NCBI GenBank assembly: GCA_026417035.1
Contig: JAOAEA010000040.1
Coordinates: 1-36,470, forward strand
Source: Burkholderiales bacterium
GTDB taxonomy: Bacteria; Pseudomonadota; Gammaproteobacteria; Burkholderiales; SG8-39
DNA length: 36,470 nucleotides
Direction of reading: 5' to 3'
The position numbers were made by a program, and so were the translations under genes. The notes under the pieces are model-generated. The model made no database searches. It had not been told where the DNA came from and worked only from the letters and a program-made list of their open reading frames with translations. Positions 8,084 to 16,432 of this stretch are shown here, one piece after another. Each line of letters opens with the position of its first letter. The stretch's first letter is position 1.

Positions 8084-8746
8084 ATGACCGAACTTCGCCG
8101 CGTCGCGGACGCCCATGTCACCGTCGAGGGCCAGGAGCTCCTCCTACTGCCCGAGCGGGCCGTGTATTGGCCGGCCCAGAAAACGCTCCTCGTCGCGGAC
8201 GCGCACTTCGGCATGCCGCTCGCGGGACGACCGGGGGAGCCGGTGCGCACCTCCACCGCCGCCGCGCTGGCGCGGCTCGACGCGATCCTCACCCGCCATG
8301 AGGTGAAGCGGATCGTGTTCCTCGGCGATTTCTTCCACGACCGTGGCGCCCGTACCGAGGCCACGGTCGCCCGGCTCCTCGCGTGGCGCGAGGCGCACCC
8401 GGACCTCGAGCTGCTGCTCGTGCGCGGGAACATGGACGGCAGAGCCGGCGACCCGCCACCCGAGCTGCGCGTGCGGGTCGTCCCCGAGCCTTACCGTCTC
8501 GACCCGTTCTCGCTCTGCCACGAGCCGTCGGAATCGAAGCGCGGCTACGCCATCGCCGGGCATCTGCACCCGGCGACGGTGCTGCGCACGCGGCCCGGCG
8601 AGAGCCTGCGGCTGCCGTGCTTCTGGCTCGCCAGCGATTACGCCGTCCTGCCGGCCTTCGGCGACGTCGCCGGCCGCTACATGATCCAGCGCCGCCGCGA
8701 CGACCAGGTGTTCGTCGTGGCGGACGACCACGTCCTGCCGGTCTGA
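8084..8746 (+). CDS. pdeM: Metallophosphoesterase, PdeM-like (ligase-associated DNA damage response type)
   Basis: This 220-residue calcineurin-like metallophosphoesterase resembles PdeM, a nuclease found beside the Lhr helicase and an ATP-dependent DNA ligase in many proteobacteria. Metal-ligand motifs in order: Asp39 and His41 in LVADAHFG, Asp82 in LGDFFHD, Asn116 in RGNMD, His146, then His160 and His162 in IAGHLHPA. The N-terminal segment GQELLLLPERAVYWP is the family hallmark. I place the start at ATG 8084; the frame stays open another 52 codons upstream, but that part has no family similarity. Neither lhr nor a DNA ligase gene is nearby, so the functional link is from family knowledge only. 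A weak GAGCCGGA precedes the ATG. Confidence 0.82.
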   Translation: MTELRRVADAHVTVEGQELLLLPERAVYWPAQKTLLVADAHFGMPLAGRPGEPVRTSTAAALARLDAILTRHEVKRIVFLGDFFHDRGARTEATVARLLAWREAHPDLELLLVRGNMDGRAGDPPPELRVRVVPEPYRLDPFSLCHEPSESKRGYAIAGHLHPATVLRTRPGESLRLPCFWLASDYAVLPAFGDVAGRYMIQRRRDDQVFVVADDHVLPV

Positions 8747-8802
8747 CGGCGCCGGCGGCCGGCGCGACGCGGGCGGCGCTTCTGCGCCCCGCGTCGAACC
8801 CG

Positions 8803-8859
8803 CATAATCGCGCCTCGTCCCCCGGGCTTCCGGGGCCTGCCACGCGCGCGCATGCGCGC
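8803..8859 (+). promoter_or_regulatory. Leader of the SDR gene: -10-like box, hairpin and 14-base palindrome
   Basis: CATAAT (8803-8808) is a good -10 match but has no convincing -35. It is followed by a 6-bp hairpin (CCCCGG/CCGGGG, 8820-8835) and by the perfect alternating purine-pyrimidine palindrome GCGCGCATGCGCGC (8846-8859), 20 bases before the next gene. It may be regulatory or simply GC-rich chance sequence. Confidence 0.3.
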
Positions 8860-8879
8860 ACTGCCGCGGTCTTCCGAGC

Positions 8880-9731
8880 ATGAAAAACTTCAGGGACAGG
8901 GTCGCCGTCGTCACCGGCGGCGCGGGCGGCCTCGGCCGCGCCATGGCCGAGCGTTTCGCCCGCGAGGGCATGCGCGTGGTGATCGCGGACGTCGATGCGG
9001 CCGCCCTCGCGCGCACCGAGGCAGAGCTGCGCGCTGGCGGCGCCGACGTCGCGGGCGTGCGCTGCGACGTCGCGAAAGCCGCGGACGTGGAGGCGCTGGC
9101 GCAGGCGGCGCTGGCGCGCTACGGCGCGGTGCACGTGGCGGTCAACAACGCCGGGGTCTCGCCGGTCGGCCCGGTGTGGGAAAACACCGTGCGCGACTGG
9201 GAGTGGGCGCTCGGCGTGAACCTCTGGGGCGTCATCCACGGCGTGCGCGTGTTCACGCCGATCCTGCTCGCGCAGGGCGACGAAGGGCACATCGTCAATA
9301 CCGCCTCGGTCGCGGGGCTCATCAACCCGCCCGGGATGGGCGTGTACAACGCCTCCAAGCACGCGGTGGTCTCGCTCACCGAGACGCTGCACCACGACCT
9401 CGCGCGGCGCGGGGCGCGCGTCAAGTGCTCGGTGCTCTGCCCCGCCTACGTGCCGACGGGCATCCACGACTCCGAGCGCACGCGCCCGAAGGCGCTCGTC
9501 GACGAAGGCCGCGCGCCCAGCGCCGAGCAGGTCGCGACCGCCGCCATGGTGCGCAAGGCCGTGCTCTCGGGGAGAATCAGCGCCGCCCAGGTCGCCGAGG
9601 CGGTCCTCGCGGCGATCCGCGACGAGCGCTTCTACATCCTCACCCACGAGCGCATCAAGCCCGCGATCGCGGCGCGCATGGAGGACATCCTCTCCGGCGC
9701 GACTCCGCGCGACCCGCTCGCGCTCGGCTGA
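8880..9731 (+). CDS. Short-chain dehydrogenase/reductase (classical SDR)
   Basis: This 283-residue cytosolic NAD(P)-dependent oxidoreductase shows the classical SDR pattern: the cofactor loop VTGGAGGLGRAMA near residues 11-23, the acidic ADVDAAALAR after the second strand (Asp37 and Asp39, suggesting NAD preference), NNAGV at 89-93, catalytic Ser143 in NTASVAG, and Tyr156/Lys160 in VYNASK. The C-terminal extension FYILTHERIKPAIAARMEDIL is common in SDRs of this size. The substrate cannot be assigned. The ATG lacks a strong Shine-Dalgarno sequence. It ends 13 bases from the convergent amidase gene, with a shared hairpin between. Fatty-acid or alcohol metabolism is possible from context only. 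Confidence 0.88.
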   Translation: MKNFRDRVAVVTGGAGGLGRAMAERFAREGMRVVIADVDAAALARTEAELRAGGADVAGVRCDVAKAADVEALAQAALARYGAVHVAVNNAGVSPVGPVWENTVRDWEWALGVNLWGVIHGVRVFTPILLAQGDEGHIVNTASVAGLINPPGMGVYNASKHAVVSLTETLHHDLARRGARVKCSVLCPAYVPTGIHDSERTRPKALVDEGRAPSAEQVATAAMVRKAVLSGRISAAQVAEAVLAAIRDERFYILTHERIKPAIAARMEDILSGATPRDPLALG

Positions 9732-9735
9732 CGGA

Positions 9736-9757
9736 GCCGGCGGCTCAGACCGCCGGC
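9736..9757. terminator. Hairpin between convergent SDR and amidase genes
   Basis: GCCGGCGG (9736-9743) and CCGCCGGC (9750-9757) form a perfect 8-bp stem with a 6-base loop. It spans the amidase stop codon and lies just after the SDR stop. There is no T-run on either strand, so it is a possible bidirectional or Rho-assisted stop rather than a canonical terminator. Confidence 0.45.
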
Positions 9758-11154
9758 GCGCGCTCGTGCCAGTCGGTGGCGCGCTGGAACGCGTCGCCGA
9801 GCCGCAGCAGCAGGTCCTCGGAAAAGGGCCGCCCGACGAGTTGCATGCCGACCGGCAGGCCTTCGGCCGTGAAGCCCGCCGGGAGCGCGAGCGCCGGCAG
9901 GCCGAGGAAGTTGATCGGGCGCGTGAAGCGCGTGAGCAGCCCCAGGGTGCGGTCCATCGCGGCGGAGGCGCCGACGTCGGTCTCCGCGATCGTCGGCGTC
10001 GCGATCGGCGCCACCGGCGCGTGCAGCACGTCCACCCTCGCGAAGACCGCCGCCGAGAACGCGGCGAGCGCCGGGCCGCGGTAGCGCAGCGCGTCGATGT
10101 ACTTCGTCGCCGGCAGCGCGAGGCCGCGCTCGAGCCGCGCGAGCACCTGCGGCGAGTAGTCGTCCGGGCGGGTCCTGAGCCAGGCGCCGTGGATCGATGC
10201 GGCCTCCGCGGCGAGCACGTGCGCGCCGGCCACGTCCATCGGCGCGAGGTCGGGCAGCGTGACCGGGACGATCTCGCAGCCGAGCGACTCGAGCGCCTTC
10301 AGGCTCTCGGTGAGCGCCGCGCCGACGCCGGGCTCGACGTCCTCGGTGAAGAAGTTCATCGCGACGCCGAGCCGCAGCCCCTTCACCGGACGCCCGAGGT
10401 GCGCAACGTAGTCGGGCGCGGCTTCCGCGCTCGCGGTCGGGTCGTGCGCATCGCAGCCCGCGAGCGCCGCGAGCAGCACCGCGCAGTCGGCCGCCGTGCG
10501 CGCGAGCGGCCCGATCGTGTCGAGGGAGAAGGAGAGCGGCATCGCGCCGGCGCGGCTCACGCGCCCGTAGGTCGGCTTGAGGCCGGTCACGCCGTTGAAT
10601 GCCGCGGGCAGCCGCACCGAACCGCCGGTGTCCGAGCCGAGCGCGGCGTAGGTGGCCCGCGCCGCCACCGCCGCGCCCGCGCCGCTCGACGAGCCGCCGG
10701 TGATGCGCGCCGTGTCCCACGGGTTGCGGCACGGGCCGAAGTGCGCGTTGTGCCCTGTCGGGTTGTAGGCGAACTCCGACATGTGCAGCACGCCGAACTG
10801 GATCGCCCCGGCCGCGTCGAGCCGCGCGAGCGCCGTCGCCGTCGCCGCCTCGGGGCGCTCGCCCTTGATGCGCGAGCCGCAGCTCGAGGGGACGCCCTCG
10901 CGGTAGAACATGTCCTTGTGCGCCATCGGCACGCCGTGCAGCGGCCCGCGCACCCGGCCGCGCGCGAGCTCCGCGTCGGCGAGCCGTGCCGCGTCGCGGG
11001 CGAGCTCGGCGTCGATGCGCAGGAAGGCGTTGAGCTTCGGGTTCACCGACTCGGCTCGCGCGATGCAGGCGTCGAGCACCTCGAGCGACGACACCTCCCG
11101 CGCGCGGATGCGCGCCGCGACCTGGGTGAGCGTGAGGGACGTGAGCTCGGACAT
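9745..11154 (-). CDS. Amidase (amidase-signature family, GatA/AtzE-like)
   Basis: This 469-residue amidase-signature enzyme hydrolyses a C-N amide bond with a Lys-cisSer-Ser triad. Visible residues are Lys80 in GVPMAHKDMF, the cis-Ser in the run 155-157 of TGGSSSGAGAAV, and nucleophile Ser179 in SDTGGSVRLPAAFNG, followed by TGLKPTYGRVSR. The C-terminal part (PINFLGLPALALPAG, GLPVGMQLVGRPFSED) matches GatA/AtzE-like members. The gene begins in a TGATG overlap with a 65-residue AtzG/GatC-like gene, which strongly suggests a two-subunit amidase. The usual partners of GatCAB (GatB) and of cyanuric-acid degradation (AtzD, AtzF) are absent, so the substrate is open. The start at 11154 is fixed by the overlap and by the MSELTSLTL N-terminus. 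Confidence 0.9.
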   Translation of the reverse strand: MSELTSLTLTQVAARIRAREVSSLEVLDACIARAESVNPKLNAFLRIDAELARDAARLADAELARGRVRGPLHGVPMAHKDMFYREGVPSSCGSRIKGERPEAATATALARLDAAGAIQFGVLHMSEFAYNPTGHNAHFGPCRNPWDTARITGGSSSGAGAAVAARATYAALGSDTGGSVRLPAAFNGVTGLKPTYGRVSRAGAMPLSFSLDTIGPLARTAADCAVLLAALAGCDAHDPTASAEAAPDYVAHLGRPVKGLRLGVAMNFFTEDVEPGVGAALTESLKALESLGCEIVPVTLPDLAPMDVAGAHVLAAEAASIHGAWLRTRPDDYSPQVLARLERGLALPATKYIDALRYRGPALAAFSAAVFARVDVLHAPVAPIATPTIAETDVGASAAMDRTLGLLTRFTRPINFLGLPALALPAGFTAEGLPVGMQLVGRPFSEDLLLRLGDAFQRATDWHERAPAV

Positions 11155-11351
11155 CAGCGGCTCTCGGCGGCGAGCACCGAGGCGAAGGCGGCGGGCTCGT
11201 CCTCGAACGCGAGCCGCTGGTAGGCCGGTGCGACCACCGCGAGCTGGCCGGCGAGCGCGACCGCGATCTGGCGGGCGACCTCGGGGGTCGCGTCGATGCC
11301 CTGCAGCGCGAGGACGTCGAGGACCAGGGTGTGCGAGACCGGTGCGGACAT
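11154..11351 (-). CDS. AtzG/GatC-like small amidase partner
   Basis: This 65-residue protein is directly upstream of the amidase and shares one base with it (TGATG), implying translational coupling. It resembles the DUF4089/AtzG family: a short helical protein with a Gly near the first helix end (LQGIDATPEVARQIAVALAGQL), followed by a conserved-looking EDEPAAFASVLA tail that parallels the E-x-x-P-x-x-F ending of AtzG. In the known AtzE-AtzG complex the small subunit plays the GatC role, wrapping and stabilising the amidase. The family call is from pattern memory and has not been tested by alignment. Its start codon region is preceded by a GGGTTCCGCCG stretch with no strong Shine-Dalgarno sequence. 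The preceding GST gene ends 15 bases upstream. Confidence 0.65.
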   Translation of the reverse strand: MSAPVSHTLVLDVLALQGIDATPEVARQIAVALAGQLAVVAPAYQRLAFEDEPAAFASVLAAESR

Positions 11352-11366
11352 CGGCGGAACCCGGGG

Positions 11367-12023
11367 CTACTTCTTCGCCGCCATCTCGGCCATGAGCTTC
11401 GCGTTCGCCTTGCGGTCCTCGACGATCTTCTGCATCGAGGGCCGGGCGTTCATCGCCTTGACGTAGGCCGCGACCTGCGGGAAGTCCTCGAAGAAGTCGC
11501 GGCCGTAGATGCGCTTGGTCGCCATGGAGACGAGCGGCAGGTGCTGCGCCGCGGCGCAGTCGGCGAGGGTGAGCTCGGCGCCGGCGACGAACGGCGCGAA
11601 CTTCGCCAGAGCCCGGAACGCGCGGATGCCCTTCGCGAGGTCGCGCTCGACCTCCTTCTTGGTCTCGTCGCTCACGGTGCCGCCGAAGAACGCCTCGCGG
11701 TAGAGCCGGCGCACCACGAGCTCGAGGTGCAGCTCGATGAACTCGATGAGCTCCCGCACCTTGGCGCGCGCCATCGGGTCCCGCGGCAGGAGCGGCTTCT
11801 CCGGATAGGCCTCCTCGATGTACTCGCCGATCGGCTGCGACTCGGCGAGCTGCCAGCCGTCCACCTCGATGAAGGGGACCTTGCCGATCGGCGTCCGCGC
11901 GAGCACCTCGTCCTTCTGCGAGGCCCAGACGAGCTCCTCGGCGAAGGGCACGCCCTTCTCCATGAGCTGCATCTTGACCTTGTTGTAGTAGTTGGAAGCG
12001 GCGAAGCCGCAGAGCTTGAGCAT
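11367..12023 (-). CDS. Glutathione S-transferase family protein
   Basis: This 218-residue cytosolic GST has the thioredoxin-like N-terminal domain (MLKLCGFAASNYYNKVKMQL, then the cis-Pro segment GKVPFIEVDG and the glutathione gamma-glutamyl-binding motif ESQPIGEYI). The helical C-terminal domain contains the N-capping box region AELTLADCAAAQHL. A Ser/Asn pair (Ser10, Asn11) near the first helix start is the likely glutathione-activating site. The substrate is unknown. It lies in a minus-strand run: after the acyl-CoA dehydrogenase (183-base gap holding a repeat) and just before the AtzG-like gene (15-base gap). Co-transcription with the amidase pair is therefore likely. The ATG is preceded by TTCGGGAGAAACGC, a usable Shine-Dalgarno sequence. 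Confidence 0.9.
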   Translation of the reverse strand: MLKLCGFAASNYYNKVKMQLMEKGVPFAEELVWASQKDEVLARTPIGKVPFIEVDGWQLAESQPIGEYIEEAYPEKPLLPRDPMARAKVRELIEFIELHLELVVRRLYREAFFGGTVSDETKKEVERDLAKGIRAFRALAKFAPFVAGAELTLADCAAAQHLPLVSMATKRIYGRDFFEDFPQVAAYVKAMNARPSMQKIVEDRKANAKLMAEMAAKK

Positions 12024-12055
12024 GCGTTTCTCCCGAAAGAAATTTCGACGCGGTT

Positions 12056-12194
12056 CGACGCGGAGGGGACCGGGAACGCAGCGATACGCAGGGTGCCCTC
12101 GCCGCGTCCGGCCTCCGGCCTCGGCAGCCGGGGACCACGAGCCAGCGCCGGGTCTCTCTGCGCGCCTTATGCGCCCTCCGTGTCCTCTGCGTCG
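12056..12194. repeat. Intergenic imperfect inverted-arm repeat
   Basis: The left arm at 12056-12091 starts CGACGCGGAGGGGAC. The right arm at 12156-12194 has a reverse complement starting CGACGCAGAGGACACGGAGG. The arms are degenerate ~8-9-base units of the ACGCAGAGG kind, and the 64 bases between them are GC-rich and non-coding. The architecture resembles the element at 24743-24957. It occupies most of the 183-base gap between the acyl-CoA dehydrogenase and GST genes. Confidence 0.5.
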
Positions 12195-12206
12195 GCTGTC
12201 GGTCGT

Positions 12207-13448
<1,242 letters not shown>

Positions 13449-13471
13449 GTCCTGCCTCCTTTCGGGAGCGT

Positions 13472-14407
13472 TCAATCGTTCTTGACGGCGAGGATGATCT
13501 TGCCGCGGGCGCGTCCGGAGGCGCTCCGCCCGTGCGCCGCCGCCGCCTGCGCGAGCGGCAGCACGGTGTCGATGACGGTGCGCAGCCTCCCGGCGTCGAT
13601 CATCCCGCCGATGAGGTGCAGCCGCGCGCCGTCGGGCGCGGCCTGCGCGTACCGGCCCGCGACCCGGCGCCCGGCCGCGGCCTGCGGATCCGGCGGCGAC
13701 ACGAGCGAAACGAGCGTCCCGCCCTCGCGCAGCACCGCCCAGGAACGCGCCTGCATCTCGCCGCCCAGGGTGTCGAGGACCACGTCGACGTCGCGGACCG
13801 TGGCGGCGAAGTCCTGGTGCCCGTAGTCCACGACCCGGTCGGCGCCGAGCGCCTTCACCATCTCCACGTTCGCCGTGGACGTGGCCGCGACCACGACGCA
13901 GTGGAAGGCCTTCGCGAGCTGGACAGCGAAGCTGCCCACGCCGCCGGCGGCGCCGTGCACCAGCACCGTCTGCCCGGACTTGAGCCCGCCCTCGTCGAAG
14001 AGCGCCTTCCACGCCGCGAGCGCCGCGAGCGGAACGCCGGCGGCGGCGGCGAACGCCATCCGCTCGGGCTTGCGCGCGCAGTCGTGGGCCTTCACCGCGA
14101 TGTACTCCGCGTACGCGCCGTCGCGCCCGATTTCGGCGCGCGCATAGACGCGGTCGCCGGGCGCGAAGCCGTTCGCCGCGCTGCCGGCCTCCGCGACGAC
14201 GCCGGCGACGTCCCAGCCGAGGATCAGGGGCAGCCGGTGCCCGAGCCCGTCCTTGAAGCGTCCTTCGCGGACCTGCCAGTCGATCGGGTTCACGCCGGCG
14301 CAGCGGACCTCGACGAGCACCTCGTCGGGCGCGATCGCGGGCACGGGCGCGTCCTCGTACCGCAGCACCTCCGGCCCGCCGTACCCGTGGATGCGGACCG
14401 CCTTCAT
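13472..14407 (-). CDS. Zinc-independent MDR oxidoreductase (NADPH:quinone reductase-like)
   Basis: This 311-residue medium-chain dehydrogenase/reductase is of the quinone-oxidoreductase type. The N-terminus [19 protein letters not shown], the [14 protein letters not shown] segment (no zinc-ligand Cys/His set) and the NADPH loop [19 protein letters not shown] are diagnostic. [11 protein letters not shown] and GDRVYARAE complete the substrate domain. I use ATG 14407. An in-frame GTG at 14422 overlaps the stop of the upstream kinase gene as GTGA and would add VTART, so a longer, translationally coupled form is possible. The spacing to the kinase gene (11 bases from ATG) and to the dehydrogenase (23 bases) says one operon. 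It may reduce an enoyl or keto intermediate of the same pathway; this is not readable from sequence. Confidence 0.85.
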   Translation of the reverse strand: MKAVRIHGYGGPEVLRYEDAPVPAIAPDEVLVEVRCAGVNPIDWQVREGRFKDGLGHRLPLILGWDVAGVVAEAGSAANGFAPGDRVYARAEIGRDGAYAEYIAVKAHDCARKPERMAFAAAAGVPLAALAAWKALFDEGGLKSGQTVLVHGAAGGVGSFAVQLAKAFHCVVVAATSTANVEMVKALGADRVVDYGHQDFAATVRDVDVVLDTLGGEMQARSWAVLREGGTLVSLVSPPDPQAAAGRRVAGRYAQAAPDGARLHLIGGMIDAGRLRTVIDTVLPLAQAAAAHGRSASGRARGKIILAVKND

Positions 14408-14418
14408 CGTGCGTGCCG

Positions 14419-15486
14419 TCACTTCCGGAGGATCCTCTCTTCGACGATCGTCCAGCCCATCTCCGCCATCGGGCGCGTGCGCCGCCCGGTCTCGAGCGCC
14501 TGCTGGCTCGACGCCGTGCCGTCGAGCGCGCGCTTCATGATCCCCTGCAGGATGCCCGCCAGCCGGAACATGTTGTAGGCGATGTAGAAATCCCAGTGCG
14601 GGATCGACTCGCGCCCGGTGCGCCGACAGTACGCCGCGACGTACTCCGCCTCGGAGGGGATGCCGAGCGCGGCGAGGTCGAGCCCGGCGATGCCGCGGAA
14701 CGTGCCCGGCGGGATGTGCCAGCTCATGCAGTGGTAGGCGAAGTCCGCGAGCGGGTGGCCGAGTGTCGAGAGCTCCCAGTCGAGGATCGCGAGGATGCGC
14801 GGCTCGGTCGGGTGGAAGACGAGGTTGTCGAGGCGGTAGTCGCCGTGGACGATCGACGTCTCGTCGCCCGGGGGAATGTTCTGCGGCAGCCAGGCGATGA
14901 GGTTGTCCATCGCCTCGATGCGCTCCGTCTCGGACATCCGGTACTGCTTGGTCCAGCGCCCGATCTGCCGCTCGAAGTAGTTGCCCGGCTTGCCGTAGTC
15001 GGCGAGCCCGACGGCGGCATAGTCCACCGAGTGCAGCGCCGCGATCACGCGGTTCATCTCGTCGTAGACCGCCGCGCGCTCGTGCCGCTCCATCCCGGGC
15101 AGCGACTGCTCCCAGAGGATGCGCCCCTCCACGTAGTCCATGACGAAGAAAGCGCGCCCGATCACCGACTCGTCCTCGCAGAGCGCGAACGTCCGCGGCA
15201 CCGGGATGCCCGCGCTCCCTAGCGCCGTGATCACGCGGTGCTCGCGCTCGACCGCGTGCGCCGAGGGCAGGAGCTTCGCGGCCGGGCCCGGCTTCGCGCG
15301 CATGACGTAGCGCTTGCCGCGCGCGGTCAGGAGGAAAGTCGGGTTCGACTGGCCGCCCTTGAACTGCTCGACGGCGAGCGGACCCGCGAAACCCGGGATG
15401 CGGTCGGCGAGGTAGGCCTCGAGCCGCGCGAGGTCGAAGCGGTGACGCTCGGCGACGGGCATCGTGCCGACGAACTGCTCGCTCAT
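14419..15486 (-). CDS. APH-family phosphotransferase, LvaA / ACAD11-kinase-like
   Basis: This 355-residue protein has the aminoglycoside-phosphotransferase/choline-kinase fold. Landmarks are the ATP-site strand [15 protein letters not shown], a Lys65 candidate in YVMRAKP, Glu80/Glu82 helix AVEREHRVI, the Brenner motif VHGDYRLDN with catalytic Asp216 and Asn221, and the metal motif ILDWE with Asp236. [16 protein letters not shown] follows, as in ACAD10/11 kinase domains. It is not expected to be a drug-resistance enzyme. In animals this domain is fused to an acyl-CoA dehydrogenase, and in Pseudomonas LvaA phosphorylates 4-hydroxyvaleryl-CoA. Here the partner dehydrogenase is encoded two genes downstream in the same operon. 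GGAAGAAA precedes the ATG. It is probably the first gene of the operon. Confidence 0.85.
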   Translation of the reverse strand: MSEQFVGTMPVAERHRFDLARLEAYLADRIPGFAGPLAVEQFKGGQSNPTFLLTARGKRYVMRAKPGPAAKLLPSAHAVEREHRVITALGSAGIPVPRTFALCEDESVIGRAFFVMDYVEGRILWEQSLPGMERHERAAVYDEMNRVIAALHSVDYAAVGLADYGKPGNYFERQIGRWTKQYRMSETERIEAMDNLIAWLPQNIPPGDETSIVHGDYRLDNLVFHPTEPRILAILDWELSTLGHPLADFAYHCMSWHIPPGTFRGIAGLDLAALGIPSEAEYVAAYCRRTGRESIPHWDFYIAYNMFRLAGILQGIMKRALDGTASSQQALETGRRTRPMAEMGWTIVEERILRK

Positions 15487-15570
15487 CGGGGTTTCTTCCG
15501 GGCGGCGGTGGGGACGGCGAATCGTAGCATGCGCCGCCCCGCCGCCCCAGCGGGGAAGCGTTGCCGAGGG

Positions 15571-16248
15571 TCAGCCGCGGCGCAGCGTCCCGTTGTTCGC
15601 GAGCACGATCTCGAAGCGCGCGGAAAGCGCGTCGGCACCCGCGACGCGCTCGAACGGCACCGCGAGGCTCGCCCGCGCTCTGGCGTCGACGATGCTCGAG
15701 TAGAGGACGTCGCCGTCGTTCATCGGGTGCCCCGCGATGTAGAGCTGGGTCGCGAGCGGCTCGAAATCGCGCCCCGACAGGCGGAAGTGGATGTGCGGCG
15801 CCCGGCCCGGATACGGCACCGGCTTGATCGCGCGGAAGCGGTAGCTGCCGTCCTCGGCCGTGAGCGTCTCCCCGTAGCCCTGGAAATTGGGGTCGAGCGG
15901 CGCGGCGGAGTTGTCGCGCGGGTGGTGGTAGCGCCCGAAGGCGTTGCACTGCCAGATCTCGACCCGCACGCCCGCCAGCGGCCGGCCCCGCGCGTCGAGG
16001 ACGCGCCCCGCGACGATCGCGATCTCCCCTTGGGCGAGGCCCTTGCCGCCGCGCACGGTGACGAGATCGGCGTCGCGCTCGACCTCCGCGCCGTAGGGGT
16101 AGAACGGCCCGACGCCCTGGCGCGGTGTCGGGACGCGCTCTTCGGCACGCCCGGCGAGCGGCACGCCGAGCGCAGCGAGCGCGAATCCCGAAGCGCCGGC
16201 GGCGATCACGGCGCGCCGGCGAACTTGCAGCGGTTTCTTCATCGCCAT
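15571..16248 (-). CDS. Exported intradiol ring-cleavage dioxygenase family protein
   Basis: This 225-residue protein of the protocatechuate/catechol 1,2-dioxygenase fold carries an N-terminal Arg-Arg-Arg plus hydrophobic stretch (QVRRRAVIAAGASGFALAAL), consistent with Tat export. All four Fe(III) ligands of the family are present: Tyr107 in GRYHHP, Tyr146 in VPYPGR, His152 and His154 in PHIHF. The spacing Tyr-Tyr of 39 equals that of PcaH as I remember it, but the loop between the second Tyr and the His pair is about seven residues shorter. The start at ATG 16248 could also be ATG 16242. The substrate is unknown; such small secreted members may act on extracytoplasmic catechols. A heptamer array begins five bases upstream of the ATG. 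Confidence 0.85.
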   Translation of the reverse strand: MAMKKPLQVRRRAVIAAGASGFALAALGVPLAGRAEERVPTPRQGVGPFYPYGAEVERDADLVTVRGGKGLAQGEIAIVAGRVLDARGRPLAGVRVEIWQCNAFGRYHHPRDNSAAPLDPNFQGYGETLTAEDGSYRFRAIKPVPYPGRAPHIHFRLSGRDFEPLATQLYIAGHPMNDGDVLYSSIVDARARASLAVPFERVAGADALSARFEIVLANNGTLRRG

Positions 16249-16253
16249 TCCGT

Positions 16254-16288
16254 TCGGCAGTCGGCAGTCGGGGATCGGCAGTCGGCGA
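16254..16288. repeat. Tandem heptamer array (TCGGCAG)
   Basis: There are five consecutive 7-base units at 16254-16288: TCGGCAG, TCGGCAG, TCGGGGA, TCGGCAG, TCGGCGA. They lie immediately upstream of the dioxygenase start on the minus strand and would fall within its leader or promoter. Confidence 0.85.
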
Positions 16289-16381
16289 TCCGCGTTCAGC
16301 GACCGGGCTCCATGTTGGCCCCAACTACCGCGCGCGACAAGGCATCCCGGGCCGAATGCTCGGTTCTGAATCCGCGGTCGC

Positions 16382-16409
16382 GGGACTCGGATCCAGGATC
16401 TAGGATCGA
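16382..16409. repeat. Degenerate tandem heptamer array (GGATCNA)
   Basis: 7-base units GGGACTC, GGATCCA, GGATCTA and GGATCGA run from 16382 to 16409. More degenerate 7-base periodicity (GCTCTCA, ATCCCGA, ATCCTGC) continues to about 16430, next to the stop of the HtrA-like gene. It shares the period but not the sequence of the array at 16254. Confidence 0.7.
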
Positions 16410-16432
16410 GCTCTCAATCCCGAATCCTGCCT

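Noticed and set aside
14419..15486. Antibiotic resistance by an aminoglycoside phosphotransferase
   Set aside because: The APH fold is shared with many metabolic kinases; neighbours and the WHIPPG-type segment point to the ACAD11/LvaA-like kinases.
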